Origin: Deinandra increscens subsp. villosa
Lineage: Eukaryota; Streptophyta; Magnoliopsida; Asterales; Asteraceae
Direction of reading: 5' to 3'
NCBI GenBank assembly: GCA_039602395.1
Contig: JBCNJP010000023.1
Span: forward strand, 92,458,030-92,522,029
Length of the DNA: 64,000 bases
Part shown: positions 1 to 9,923 of the stretch, piece after piece
Layout: every line of letters begins with the position of its first letter
How positions within the stretch are numbered: position 1 is the first letter of the stretch
The notes under the pieces: model-generated
Databases searched by the model: none
Told to the model about the DNA's origin: nothing
Seen by the model: the letters and a program-made list of their open reading frames with translations, nothing else
Position numbers and translations under genes: made by a program

Positions 1-466
1 GACTCTCCACGTGCACCTTAAACCTATGCCCCCACCACCCCACCCTCGCCGCCCCTTCAATATCCACCGTCGCATCCAACACCATCTCCCGCCGCCCCAC
101 GTCCGCCACAAACTTCACCGCGTGGCGCGCCAGCTCCATGCTGTTGAGCCGCGCCGGGAGGTGGAGCAGCTGGCACGACTTCGGCGGCTGGGACCCGGCT
201 GACACCCGGGCCGACCCGAGCAAGGATCCGGCGTAGAAGATGGACATGTCGGTGGAGGAGTAGTGGATGGGGACGGAGTTGGGGTTGGTGACGTGGACGG
301 TTATAACAACCTCGGCGTCCACGAACGGGAGGCTGAATTTGAAGGAGGTGATGTTGATGGAGACGAGGTGGAATGTCGGGTCTTTGGGTTTGGCGGACAG
401 GAGGGCTGACGTGGCGGTGGCGGCGGCGGCGCCGGCAAGGGCGGAGGTCCAGCTCCAGTTGACCAT
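1..466 (-). CDS. LEA_2-domain protein, partial (3' end off the left edge)
   Basis: Read on the minus strand, the frame starting at 466 begins MVNWSWTSALAGAAAATATS and continues through KPKDPTFHLVSINITSFKF, HVTNPNSVPIHYSSTDMSIF, GSLLGSARVSAGSQPPKSCQ and VDIEGAARVGWWGH to the window edge. The order of a short hydrophobic N-terminal helix, a beta-rich domain with an HVTNPN motif and a membrane-proximal LEA_2 fold is that of the plant LEA_2/NHL family. Members are usually membrane-anchored, with links to stress or pathogen response, but this one's function is not determined. The start is uncertain. The frame stays open upstream to about 637 and encodes STKGPKSPNPIISF and a basic stretch, which look like real protein, but it has no other ATG. 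A splice acceptor near 562 (tattatcag) could join it to an exon further upstream. The codons are GC-rich, unlike the spacer DNA. Confidence 0.8.
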   Translation of the reverse strand, partial: MVNWSWTSALAGAAAATATSALLSAKPKDPTFHLVSINITSFKFSLPFVDAEVVITVHVTNPNSVPIHYSSTDMSIFYAGSLLGSARVSAGSQPPKSCQLLHLPARLNSMELARHAVKFVADVGRREMVLDATVDIEGAARVGWWGHRFKVHVES

Positions 467-630
467 TTTGACCCTGGAGGCGGTTTTGGGTGGTTTTCTT
501 TCTTTTCGGCGAGTGAGGATAAAGGATATGATTGGGTTTGGTGACTTTGGTCCTTTGGTGCTGATAATAGTGCCGACTTCTTGAGGGCAAATTCGTAAAT
601 TACTTAAATAATATTTTGAGTCGATTACAT

Positions 631-2242
631 GAGTAAATTAAACAAGAGAAGGACATTTATGTTTTATCCTGATTTCAAATTAGAGAACGTCCTTTATATT
701 ATATTCTGATTTTAAATTAGGTCATTTAAGTAAATTTGTTACACTCGACATCCTTTATGTTTCAACATGTTTCATAGAAGGTTCTTTATAACTAACGGTG
801 TTAAAAACCAAAGTTAAATCAGGGACGCTATAGTCATTTTACAAAATCTTTAAAATAAAACATTTAAATCGAAATAAACTTAATCACCAAACATCAGTAC
901 ATCCAACACCATCCAAACACCATCAAGAACATCAGCTAACTTCGTCTTCCTTCTGTATCAACCTTAATCACCAAACATCATTCCCATCACCGATCAATAA
1001 CATACAATCAAGAAATCAAAGATTAGAAAAGGAACAACACTGGAAATGGAAAGAAAATGCCAAAGTTATCCTCAAACTTTCCAGTCGGAACCAACCTCGC
1101 CGGAATCCGTCGGGGTCGCCGGATTTGCGGCTAGGATCGTTTCCCCACTGGAATTTGCCTCCGATCCGAGACTATTCCGGCAAAATCAATATCATCGGGA
1201 TATGACCGGATGCGGATCATTACCAGGTCATCTCCGCCTCTCGTTGCCACTAGTGGTCGCCGGCGTGAACCTGCAAACAAGAACATCCGCCGCCGCCGCG
1301 ACTGAAAAGAGAAGGGGAAACGCGACTGTTAACTAAATAGAAGAAGAGAAGGAGTTACCGGAGCATCGGGAGGGGCTAGCCGCCGTCGTTGCGGGCTTGC
1401 CGGTCGCCGGAGTCGAGGGCAGGAGCCGGCTGAAGTCGCCGCCCCTTTTCTCCTTTGTCTTTCTTCTTTCTTTGTCTTTTCCTTCTTTTTCCTTTTAAGT
1501 CTTTCAACCAGTGTTTTAAAAATCGGTTCGAACCGGCCGATTCGACCGGTGACCGGTCCTCTAGCCGGTTTTTTAAAGGCCGGTTTTTTGGCAATAACTG
1601 GACCGGGTTAGACCGGTCGGTTTTCCGGTTTTTTTCGGTTCAACCGGTCCGGTTCAACCGGTTTTCTGATTTTTTTTAATTTTTTTTAATTTTTTTTAAT
1701 TTTTTATTATTTTTTAAAGTTTAAAACTTATATTTTCTTATGAAATACATATTTGATATTATTTTTTAGTGGATTATATTTGTATTTTAACTACTTTTGT
1801 TGGGGTGTACAAGTTTATTAGCATTTTTATAAAAAAATATATATAAATCCCCTAACCGGTTCAACCAGCCGGTCTAACCGGTCCGACCGGTCGAACCAGT
1901 CCCGGAAGGTTTTCCGATTCAACTAAAAAACCGGTTTTTAAAACATTGCATTCAACGGTACGTACGTATGTATGTTGTTTGTATATGTGGGACCACATAA
2001 AAGGATATATTTTGTTATTATAATGTTTTATTTTATGGTTTTATTTTATGATTTTATTTTATGAATTTTGTGAAATGACTAACGTGCCCCTTACTTAACG
2101 ATGGTTTTTAACACCGTTAGTGATAAATGACCTTCTATGAAAAGGGTTAAAAACATAAAGGATGTCGACCGTGACAACTTTACTTAAAGGTCCTAATATG
2201 AAATCGGGGTAAAACATAAAGGACCTTCTTTGTAATTTACTT
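631..2242. mobile_element. Mutator-like TIR element, about 1.6 kb
   Basis: The two ends are inverted copies of each other for about 200 bp (roughly 631-840 and 2040-2242). The left arm begins gagtaaatta and the right arm ends taatttact. Both arms share diverged tracts reading ctttatgtttt, catagaaggt and ctaacggtgttaaaaacca. This start and the long TIRs match non-autonomous plant MULEs. No clean 9-bp TSD is visible, so the ends are accurate to a few bases. The interior (1046-1460) is much more GC- and CpG-rich than its surroundings and holds a 96-codon open frame of no recognised family. A second element (1509-1948) is nested inside. The element lies just 5' of the LEA_2 frame and may sit in an intron or the promoter of that gene. 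Confidence 0.7.
1509..1948. mobile_element. hAT-like MITE rich in AACCGG motifs
   Basis: The ends are cagtgttttaaaaatcgg and, on the other strand, caatgttttaaaaaccgg, a TIR of the CA(G/A)TG type usual for hAT elements. Flanking octamers ctttcaac (1501-1508) and cattcaac (1949-1956) match at 7 of 8 positions, as expected for an aged 8-bp hAT TSD. The body is two arms of repeated ccggtt/aaccgg around an AT-rich centre. It has no coding capacity. It is nested inside the MULE-like element. Confidence 0.7.
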
Positions 2243-2289
2243 TACATCTAATGGTTTCTAACTTTTGATGATTCGGTAGAGAAATACTA

Positions 2290-3130
2290 AGGGGCGTAAA
2301 CGAGCCCAGTCGAAGTCGAAGCTCGTCTGTGTTTGAGCTCGGCTCGTTTAAATTTAACAGAGCTGGAGCTGGAGCTTGGTTTAATTCGAGCTTTATTTCT
2401 AGAGCTCGAGCTCGGCTCGTTTATTATTATTTTTTATTTATTTATATATTAATTTAATTAAATTTGTATATATTTATAATTATACTTTTTTATATAGAAA
2501 GTAATACATATTATTTACTTATTTTATTATGATTTTATATATAATAATTATTAACTTTTGAGTTAACTTCCTTTTGTTTTTTTCTCAATTTTGGTCAACT
2601 TCAAAAATTCATTCAAATTAATCGTTAAAATGAAGGGCATTTATGTCCAAATTAAACTCAAATTCATCAATTTAAAAAGGAAGTCGATTTATTTAAAGGT
2701 GAATAGAGTTCAATTTGAACATAAATGTCATTCATTTTAGCGCTTAATTTGGATGAATTTTTGAAGGTGATCAAAATTGAGAAAATAACCAAAGGTGAGT
2801 CCCTTAAATTGATTATTTTTTAAAACTGGACTAAAATTGAGAAAACTGATAAATCTCAGGGACCAAAAAGGAAGTTAACTCGTCAAAAATATACTTAAAA
2901 TTTTAATAAATATTATAAAAATAAAAGGTTCGTTAAGGCTCGCGAGCCGGCTCGGGCTCGATATGTAAAGCGCGGGCCCAAGCTCGTTTATTAAACGAGT
3001 CTTATATCAAAGGTTAAGCTCGGCTCGAGCTCGTTAACGCTCGGCTCGTTTCGAACTTTTTATCGAGTCGATATCGAGTAGCTCACGAGCGGCTCGACTA
3101 GCTCACGAGCGACTCGACTTATTTAAACTT
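2290..3130. mobile_element. hAT-like element with GAGCTCG-rich arms, decayed
   Basis: The left end reads taaggggcgtaaacgagcc and the arms are built from gagctcggctcgttt motifs. This is a relative of the cleaner copy at 42159-42597, with which it shares the order of arm motifs and the AT-rich core. Its right end (near 3130) is eroded and no TSD could be matched. It is longer than the second copy because another TIR element (2560-2881) was inserted into the core, for which the 42159 copy provides the empty site. Confidence 0.6.
2560..2881. mobile_element. Small TIR element nested in the hAT relic
   Basis: It has inverted ends gagttaacttcctttt and aaaaggaagttaactc. It is absent from the homologous core of the related element at 42159-42597, which supports a real insertion. 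The interior contains phrases such as caaaattgagaaaata that recur at 18445-18605, so a related fragment lies there. No reading frame and no clear TSD were found. Confidence 0.55.
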
Positions 3131-3929
3131 TAAAAATACCAATTTTTTAGTATTACGTTGTGTTTCTTGGTTTTGTAATTTGTTGCGTTTCTTGGTTTAG
3201 TAATTTGTCACGGCGTTAAGTTATTCGATCATATTAAACTAAAACCACCATTTAGGGATGATGTAAGATAAGATTGCAAATGGTGTGGAAATGTTTCGTT
3301 AGTTTAGTCTGTTGACTAGTCAAAATCGGGTAGGTTAGAAACCATTTCAATTTTTAACCGGCTCTTAGTGAAGAATGTGTAACGGACGGTTAACCGGTTT
3401 TTATACATGTTTTCGTCGGGTTTTTTGGTAACTGGTCGTTGAAAAACTGGTTTTTAGCCAGAGAAGGATAATCAATGTGTAATTAACTGGGCAACCAGTT
3501 TACATGATCGCTCATCGGAACCGTGTTTATCCTAAACCGGTTTTTGTAAATAACCGATTCTGGTTATTTTGGTCTAACCGCTTAGGCAACCGATTTTCTA
3601 ATTACATGTCCACGAGGAGTCGGGGGCTTACATGGGGCAAACAAGAATTTCACATTTTCACCTTCAATTGTTTACCTATTTCGTTAGAATATTTATGTTT
3701 CATACAAACAACAATTTTGATCGCAAATTAGTTACAAATATCTTATAAATAGACTTCTAAGACAGAAATTACTATGATACTCCTGGTTTCTTTGCGACTC
3801 GGGTTCAAGGCCGGTTTTGAAACCTCAAAATATTATTGTAAAAAAAATTATTTCTCAAGTTCGAGGTTCAAAAATTACTTGCTATCCACATTAATTTTGC
3901 TTAAAATTCGTTTTCAAAATTTTCGTTCT
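3131..3929. other. No gene seen; decayed repeat DNA
   Basis: AT-rich spacer with scattered aaccggtt motifs between about 3350 and 3600, resembling eroded arms of an element like the one at 1509-1948. Open frames of 75-80 codons occur but have no recognisable domain or coding signature. Confidence 0.4.
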
Positions 3930-3944
3930 AAAAAAGAATGCCAG

Positions 3945-4030
3945 GGACAAGATTCGAACACAGGGTTCCTCAGCTCGCACCAGCGCTTTAAAGGTAGTGT
4001 CTGTGATCACTAGGCAAACCCTTGTGTTCA
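3945..4030 (-). mobile_element. tRNA-derived SINE-like fragment
   Basis: On the minus strand a box-A-like stretch (ttgcctagtgatcac) is followed about 45 bp later by a box-B-like stretch (gtgttcgaatcttgtccc), the layout of the Pol III promoter in tRNA-derived SINEs. No A-tail or TSD could be assigned. It does not fold into a convincing complete tRNA, so it is not called as one. Confidence 0.35.
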
Positions 4031-4087
4031 CCATGAGTGTTTCCATGCTTTTGTAGAAAAATACCTGGTTTTTGGTAGCTACATTTA

Positions 4088-4373
4088 GGTGGCGTTTGGT
4101 TCACCGAATGTAATGTAATTTGAATTGTAAAGTTTTCCTTTTAAAGTTGTGCTTAAGTTGGGTAAGAAAGGGGTTTGAAATACAATGAATTCCTTTAATC
4201 AATGGAATTTAGAAATCCTTCACTTTAACGAAGGAAAGTTACATGACCTCAAATTACATTAATTAAAGGAATTCATTGTATTTCAAACCCCCTCCTTACC
4301 CAACTTAAGCACAACTTTAAAAGGAAAACTTTACAATTCCAATTACATTACATTCTGTGAACCAAACACCACC
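4088..4373. mobile_element. Tourist-like palindromic MITE (TSD TTA)
   Basis: The 286-bp sequence is nearly palindromic over its full length. It starts ggtggcgtttggttca and ends tgaaccaaacaccacc, and tta is present on both outer sides (4085-4087 and 4374-4376). Three-base TTA duplications and such ends fit PIF/Harbinger-derived Tourist MITEs. It has no coding capacity. Confidence 0.8.
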
Positions 4374-4401
4374 TTAGTTTCATGGTTTGTAAATTGTAAT
4401 A

Positions 4402-4986
4402 GAGTAAATTACAAGAATGGTACTTTTGATTAGTTTAAATTTCATCTTTCATTTTTAGTTATAAAAATTAAAGCTATAGTTTGAAGATTTGCATTTTTAT
4501 AACATCTTTCGTCCTTTGAAAGATGTTCTTTCGTCCTTTGAAAGATGTCCGTTAAACTTTTAAAATTGACCATTATACCATTATACCCTAATCATTTTTA
4601 TGACTATTACATACGCACTTTTTTATTTGAAGAATCGGTCTACATTAATTAACCAATTACAAGAACATTTTATTTCGAAACTTAACAACTTAAACAGAAC
4701 AAGATAATTAAACTTCCAACTATGTAAACGTGCATAATATGAAAACAAAAAATTGGAGAAGTGCAACTGCAAATCCGAAGAGTAGAGTTAGTAGAGACGT
4801 GGGGTTTGACTAATCACGGAGTTCATATCATTGATATTGTCAAAGTAAATATAAATAATTACTATTTTATCATTGACCTTAAATGGTTTTAAGAAGCCAA
4901 TGAGTACGATTATATCTATCAATCAAACAACCCACTTAAATGGGGTCGGAATCTAATTTTTTTTTCTAACGTTAATTTTTGGGTAA
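4402..4986. other. No gene seen; possible lone MULE end
   Basis: The phrase gagtaaattacaagaatgg at 4402 matches the terminal phrase of MULE-like elements elsewhere in the window, but no partner end was found nearby. A short direct repeat of tttcgtcctttgaaagatg lies at about 4507-4550. The remainder is AT-rich spacer. Confidence 0.35.
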
Positions 4987-5133
4987 ATGGGGGGTCAAAA
5001 CCGAAGTATATCGAAATTTTCCACACGAAAATTATATACCCCCTACATCGCAAAAAAAAATTCGGGGGGTCGGGCGCCGGGCGCCCCCTCCCGCCCCTTA
5101 AAAGCTGCGCCCCTGCCTTTGATCCGACCAAAG

Positions 5134-5289
5134 ATGAAGAAGATTACCATGATGTCGATTTTTCTGTTGCTTTGCGTGATTAGCGACGCCTTTGATCTCG
5201 AATCTAAACTAGCAGTCGTCGTAATTAAGTGTGCATTTGATTCACATAATTCATTAGGATTAAGTTTGAAATTTATAATGTGTTATTAG
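5134..5289 (+). pseudogene. Truncated copy of a small secreted glycine-rich gene
   Basis: The frame begins MKKITMMSIFLLLCVISDAF followed by DLESKLAVVV, almost identical to the start of the frame at 13583 (minus) and close to the gene at 19467. The shared part is a hydrophobic signal peptide and the first mature residues. After VVVIK the similarity ends and the frame stops within 20 codons, so the glycine-rich body and hydrophobic tail are missing. The short leader before the ATG (ctgcctttgatcc) is also shared with the 13583 copy, showing that the duplication included 5' UTR. Confidence 0.65.
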
Positions 5290-5472
5290 TACATTTGTTA
5301 AAAACAAAATTGCCCTTTGAAAGATAATTAAACAAGTAGGAAAAAAAAAAAAAAAAAAAAAAAAACTGGAGTCTGTTTCTTACATTTACCCTTCAGAATA
5401 ATAAAACGGCAGGGGTCGGAACAAATTTTTTTAACTTCAAGTGACTTATCCCATTAAGTTTCAAGTGCCTAA

Positions 5473-5820
5473 GGATGAGTTTGGTTGTGGAAAACACATC
5501 ATGTTTTCTATTTCTGTTTTCTAAGAAAACATGGAAAACAAAAAACGCGTTCAAATTGTAGTTTTCCAGAAAAAACTTACAGGAAAACAGAAAACGGTGT
5601 TTTATAACTTTTAAACTAAAATTGGAAAACACTTTTTTTTGTTTTCCATTTTCCGTTTTCGTTTTCCAGTTTTCTATTTTAGAAAATGGAAAACCCATCT
5701 TTTGGTTTAAAACACATTTTCAAAAATTTTCATGTGTTTTCTAAAGATAGAAAACCCATTCATTTTCTAGAAAACTGAAATTGAAAAACTGAAAAACGTT
5801 TTTCACAACCAAACGCACCC
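5473..5820. mobile_element. MITE with GTTTGGTTGTG inverted ends
   Basis: The ends ggatgagtttggttgtggaa and, on the other strand, gggtgcgtttggttgtgaaa form a TIR. The interior is made of inverted runs of ttttctagaaaaca-like sequence. The flanking bases (taa left, tta right) are not an exact duplication, so the superfamily is uncertain, though a Tourist-like origin is likely. The adjacent pure A run at 5341-5364 could be the tail of an unrelated retroposed sequence. Confidence 0.55.
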
Positions 5821-5934
5821 TTATTTTATCTCCGTTTTTAACATTTGAGAACAAAGGTCGGATAAAATTTTCCATTGGTAGATGTGACGATCGACATGTT
5901 AGGAAGCTACTATCCAAAGTGAGGGCGATCCGAC

Positions 5935-7329
5935 TGTTGGATAATGGATGTCCAGACCCGACAACACCAAGAACCATACCCGGTTAGACCCGTAAAGAGT
6001 TACACTGGGGGCAACGAGATAAAAATTCGCTTACTCGGCTAACCGGTAAATTACGGAAATATATATAATTAATTTAATGTTTATTCATGATTAATAAACA
6101 TTTAATTAATTACAAATAATTATTCTTGAAATAATTAAATAAACGGAGAAAAACATTTTGATTAATGTTTTATGGTGAAATAAATAAATAGTTATTTATG
6201 TTTCTCGTAGTTTGCGACTTATGAAATTAATAAAGTTGTTTTTATTAATTAATCGCAAACTAAAGGGGGTTTAATTGTAATATTAAATTACTTGGAGAAA
6301 AGTTAATGGACTGGATCCTCATGGGCTTAGGTTTTCCATAAAGCCCAGGATCCATCCATTATATATAGAGGGCTAGGGGAAGAGTTTTAGTTTGCTCATT
6401 TCTCCACACCCCCTCCCCTCTCTCTACGCCACTTTTAGTGTCGCCACCTCCCTTCTCCCTCGTCCCCTCCCTTCACGCAAACCAACCTCCTCTAGAGCTT
6501 GGTTGTCTTGCTTCCTTCGTGGAACCCTAGAAGACTGCGTAATACGAGAAACTACCGGACGAACCTTCCGCGTGACTCATCAAGGTATGACCACCTTCGT
6601 CCTATTTCATTCACCATAGGTGACGCCCACCTCTAGATGGAGGTCGTCGCCATCAACAAACCCTAGCTCGTCGTCGCGACCTAGCGTAGCTCCGTTTCAC
6701 TACGACACGTTTCCATCACCACTCACCGGTAGAATCGTCGTCGTCATGATTTTACGAGTGCGAGCCCTCGTCGTAATAATCGTGGTAATCGCCCGGCTAA
6801 ACCCTAGCCGTCGTCATCGTCTCGATTCGATTGGTGCTCGCTTGTCGTCACCATAAACGAAATCGTTGCTATTCTCAATGAATCCGTTTGAGACGGTGTA
6901 TGCGATTTGCAAACGATTTAATCCGCCGGTTCGGATTGTTTTTCCGTGAAACCCTAGCGTCATCTTGTTGACCCTCGGTGTCTCTAACGTTTGTTAGAAC
7001 ACCGCGAAGGTATATCTAAACTCCGGTTTTAGTTTAGATATTTAATTTCGATTAATGTAATCGTTAGTGTTTTTCGCGTTAACCGGTTTAACGCGAAATG
7101 GTGTTTGCGTGATCCTTTAGGTGATCAAGATCCTGTTGACATGATTTCGACACCAACGGTTTACGCGTCTTAAATTTAGTAAAATTTATTTTTCCGCTGC
7201 GTAAACGGATTACCGGTTTAATCCGTTTTAACTCTCAATTTACTAAACCCGGTCGGTAATGTTTTAATTAACGGTCAAGTTTTTTTTTAACGTCACCGGG
7301 TACCCGTATACCACTGTCAAAACCCAACA
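5935..7329 (+). mobile_element. Solo LTR, about 1.4 kb, TSD ccgac
   Basis: It begins TGTTGG and ends CCAACA, and the 5-bp sequence ccgac flanks it on both sides (5930-5934 and 7330-7334). These are the standard signs of a retrotransposon LTR. Inside, a TATA-like box (ttatatatag, about 6359) precedes a C/T-rich stretch with no introns or conserved protein, and the 3' part contains ttttccgctgcg, common near plant LTR ends. No second LTR, primer-binding site or pol sequence is present, so the body was probably lost by LTR-LTR recombination. Open frames at 6392-6856 are LTR sequence, not genes. Confidence 0.75.
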
Positions 7330-7454
7330 CCGACGACCATTGGACACCTCAGAATAGTTGATCCGTTTTTTGAGATTGTGCATGAATATGGATTGTTTTT
7401 CTAACTTCAATTTTAATTTTTCACTTGAGGCGCTAAAGACGTTGAGCCACCCCT

Positions 7455-7506
7455 CCAATGAATATTTTACCAAAATGACCCCAATGAATATTTTACCAAA
7501 ATGACC
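7455..7506. repeat. Two exact 26-bp tandem copies
   Basis: The unit ccaatgaatattttaccaaa followed by atgacc occurs twice back to back. The surrounding 7335-7720 region has no recognisable gene. Confidence 0.8.
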
Positions 7507-8140
7507 GTCACACAACCGAACCTGAACGCAATAAAAAGTTTAGTAGTGATTTGTGATCATGAAACACTCATTAAGATCTAATGGATTTTTATTTTGTGAA
7601 AAACCCAAAATACAATGAAGTGACATTTAGAGACCCGATTTCTCAACGTAAAAGGGATTATTATTTTTAAAAGTTTGGGGACATAAACGTAAATTTTAAA
7701 TTGTCTCTAATGTAATTTAGTGTCACGTCCCGTCTAAAAATCAAACCCCTAGGTCAAATTTCCAAGATATTCTAGGCCGTTCAAGATGAATGAATAATGG
7801 GCTGCCAGAATTTTCTAGAAAATACTACAATATGTTGCACTAGAAAGAAATATCGAGAACTCTAGATTATTCTTGAACAAGCTTGAAAGACCAAGATTGT
7901 TGCAAGGAAGATTCTAGTATTCAATAAATTAAATATTATCTATAGAATGATCTAGATCCACGCACAAATCAAGAAATAATCTAGATCTTCCTCACTAGTA
8001 TAAATAGAGGAAGTGAGTCTCATTTGTAGGTACACAAACACTCTTACAAGTTATGTCCACACTCTTGTAAAAACAATCTTATAAACTTCTTTTCATAGTA
8101 ATACAAAGTTATCTTTATAACGAAAGCTTACAACTTCCTT

Positions 8141-8212
8141 TATTGTCGCTTTGAATCGTATTGTCGTTTTGAATCGTATTGTCGCTTTGAATCGTATTGC
8201 CGCTTTGAATCG
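8141..8212. repeat. Four tandem 18-bp units inside the solo LTR
   Basis: The unit tattgtcgctttgaatcg is repeated four times with two single-base changes. Translated on the minus strand it gives a short repeated YDSKRQ peptide, but this is a by-product of the repeat rather than a gene. Confidence 0.85.
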
Positions 8213-8249
8213 TAACTAGTTTGGGTAAATGTTAAACTTAGATCAAGTC

Positions 8250-8844
8250 TAGTGATGCAAACGGGTACGGGTAATAGCGGGGGTTTCATTATCCGTACCC
8301 GCACCTGAACTAAATCACCATACCCATCCCCACCCCACCTAATACCCGACGGGTACGGGTAAAAAAAATCCACCGGATAAGGGGAACCCGATGGGTACCC
8401 ATTTAAGAAAAAAAAATCCATTTAAAAAAAAAGCCGAAACAATATAACCATAATAAGTAAAACATTCAAGTTTCATAATTCAACCCCACAATAATAATAG
8501 CAAAAAAGATAATCACCACGTTCTCAAGTTCGTTAAGAAAAATAAAAAACTAAATATCAAAATCCACAAATCTCGGGCCCGCTTCATCGTCTTTGATAAC
8601 TTCAAACTTTGAAAGATGTTTTTCTTATTTGAATGTGCACCTAGCAATAAAAAATATATATAAAGAACATATAAATTATTTATATTCGGGTTTTAAACGA
8701 GGTGGGTAATGCCATACCCGTACCCGACACGTCCCCGCTTCGGGTTTTAAAAATAATACTCGTCCCCGCCCCATTACCCGTTAAGACGGGTAATACCCCC
8801 GTCCCATTCGAGTCGAGTACCCGCGAGTAATATTTGCATCCCTA
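8250..8844. mobile_element. hAT-like MITE with GGGTACGGGTA arms
   Basis: The ends tagtgatgcaaacggg and (other strand) tagggatgcaaatatt form a hAT-type TIR. Flanking octamers atcaagtc (8242-8249) and accaagtc (8845-8852) match at 7 of 8 positions. The arms repeat gggtacgggtaa motifs and the middle is AT-rich. It is nested in the solo LTR and has no reading frame of note. Confidence 0.8.
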
Positions 8845-8897
8845 ACCAAGTCTAAGTGTCGTGCGTGAGTCAAGAAAGATAACTCCGTGACATTGAG

Positions 8898-9580
8898 GTA
8901 TGTATGTAATAGCCGTTAAAAAAATTAATTTTATATTGCTATATAAGACGGAGTTCAAAAAGCGTTTCCCGTTGTCGCTGTAGTTCATCATTTTTTGTCG
9001 GCTCGCCTGTTATTCTTCTTCCGATTACAGGTTTACCCAATTCTTTAAAAACAACCATACTTTCTTCTGTTTTTCATTGACTTTTACTCTAGAAAACAGA
9101 TTGATTTTGTTTTATCTGATGAATCTATGACCTAAAGTATCATCTGCATGATGAAAGTTTGAACGTTGAGGTTGGCGGTCTTCATAAATCTGATGTTTCG
9201 ATCTGAATGTGGGCTTTAGTATATGTAATTGTTGGCCATGCATAATCTTGATTTCATATTGTTAAATCTAAACAATATAATGTTTATGTTCTTGTGGAAT
9301 TAAAATTTGACTATATATAGCAGTTTTAATATCTAGAAGTTTGATTTCTAGGGTTTCGTGTATGATATAAACATAATTTATGGGTGTTCTTGAATCACAT
9401 AATTTATGGGTGTTCTTGAATCTGGTTATACTCACTGTTTTGGTTAAAAGTTTATATCGCATGATTCAATTTGATAATCCGTGGTCTTATTTGGATTACA
9501 TCATTCAACTTAATCTTCTGATTAACCGCATAATTCAAATTTAGAACTAATTCATCACTTACACAAAATATGCTGCAGAT
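8898..9580. other. No gene seen; leader-like spacer before an F-box pseudogene
   Basis: No conserved frame is visible. A 24-bp direct repeat (cataatttatgggtgttctt plus gaat) lies at 9372-9395 and 9398-9421. The stretch may be the old promoter, leader and first intron of the F-box pseudogene that follows, but nothing proves this. Confidence 0.3.
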
Positions 9581-9757
9581 GAAGGAGGCTCTTCATAACA
9601 TTCCAATAATAGTCATCAATTTTGGGATATTTTATCTTTAACAAACCGCCTTTACCAATTACGCAAAATATCTTGTCCCCTTATCGATCAAAGAAGCCGG
9701 GAGGACTAGTATTGTATTCAAGGACTGGAGATATATCTGGACTAAAATTCGTAAGGT

Positions 9758-9911
9758 TGAAATCTATTGTGCATATTTCGTTTACTTGGTTTAGCGCTAG
9801 GTCTCATAAGTTTTCGATTAGCTGGACAAACTGGATGAAAAATCCGCTTGTTCTTTTGTAATTTGCTCGCCTTGAGCTTTTTTAATTTTATACCGCCGTT
9901 CAAAAAAAAAA
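9758..9911 (+). mobile_element. 5'-truncated LINE 3' end with A-tail
   Basis: The frame ISFTWFSARSHKFSISWTNW followed by MKNPLVLL and a stop matches the conserved C-terminal tail of plant L1-type reverse transcriptase ORFs, where W-x-W-x-NP spacing is usual. It is followed by a short 3' UTR ending ccgccgttcaaaaaaaaaa. The match is short and the 5' boundary is estimated from where F-box similarity ends. It splits the F-box pseudogene. Confidence 0.5.
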
Positions 9912-9923
9912 GTTCCTAAATCA

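Larger units (their letters stand above)
7721..8892 (+). mobile_element. Solo LTR interrupted by a hAT MITE
   Basis: The element begins TGTCAC and ends GTGACA. Flanking pentamers tttag (7716-7720) and ttgag (8893-8897) match at four of five positions. Removing the MITE at 8250-8844 and one copy of its TSD leaves about 570 bp, a usual LTR size. A TATA box (tataaatag, about 8000) lies in the expected U3/R position and is followed by cactcttgtaaa-type R sequence. No internal retrotransposon domain adjoins it. Orientation is inferred from the TATA box. Confidence 0.65.

Noticed and set aside
11..584. Open frames on the plus strand and a 177-codon minus frame across 1-590
   Set aside because: They are shadows of the LEA_2 frame, which alone shows conserved family motifs.
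1376..1679. Overlapping frames on both strands
   Set aside because: They arise from the MULE and hAT arms; low-complexity lysine/arginine and phenylalanine runs without a domain.
3945..4030. Possible tRNA gene on the minus strand
   Set aside because: Box-like motifs are present but the cloverleaf is not complete, so a SINE remnant is more likely.
5393..5977. Two minus-strand frames of 78-101 codons
   Set aside because: They read through MITE inverted repeats made of ttttctagaaaac motifs.
6392..6856. Two adjoining plus-strand frames after a TATA box
   Set aside because: They lie wholly inside a solo LTR bounded by ccgac TSDs, so the TATA box is the LTR promoter.
8140..8421. 93-codon minus frame ending in repeated YDSKRQ
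   Set aside because: The peptide repeat is produced by the 18-bp DNA repeat of the LTR and by a MITE arm.
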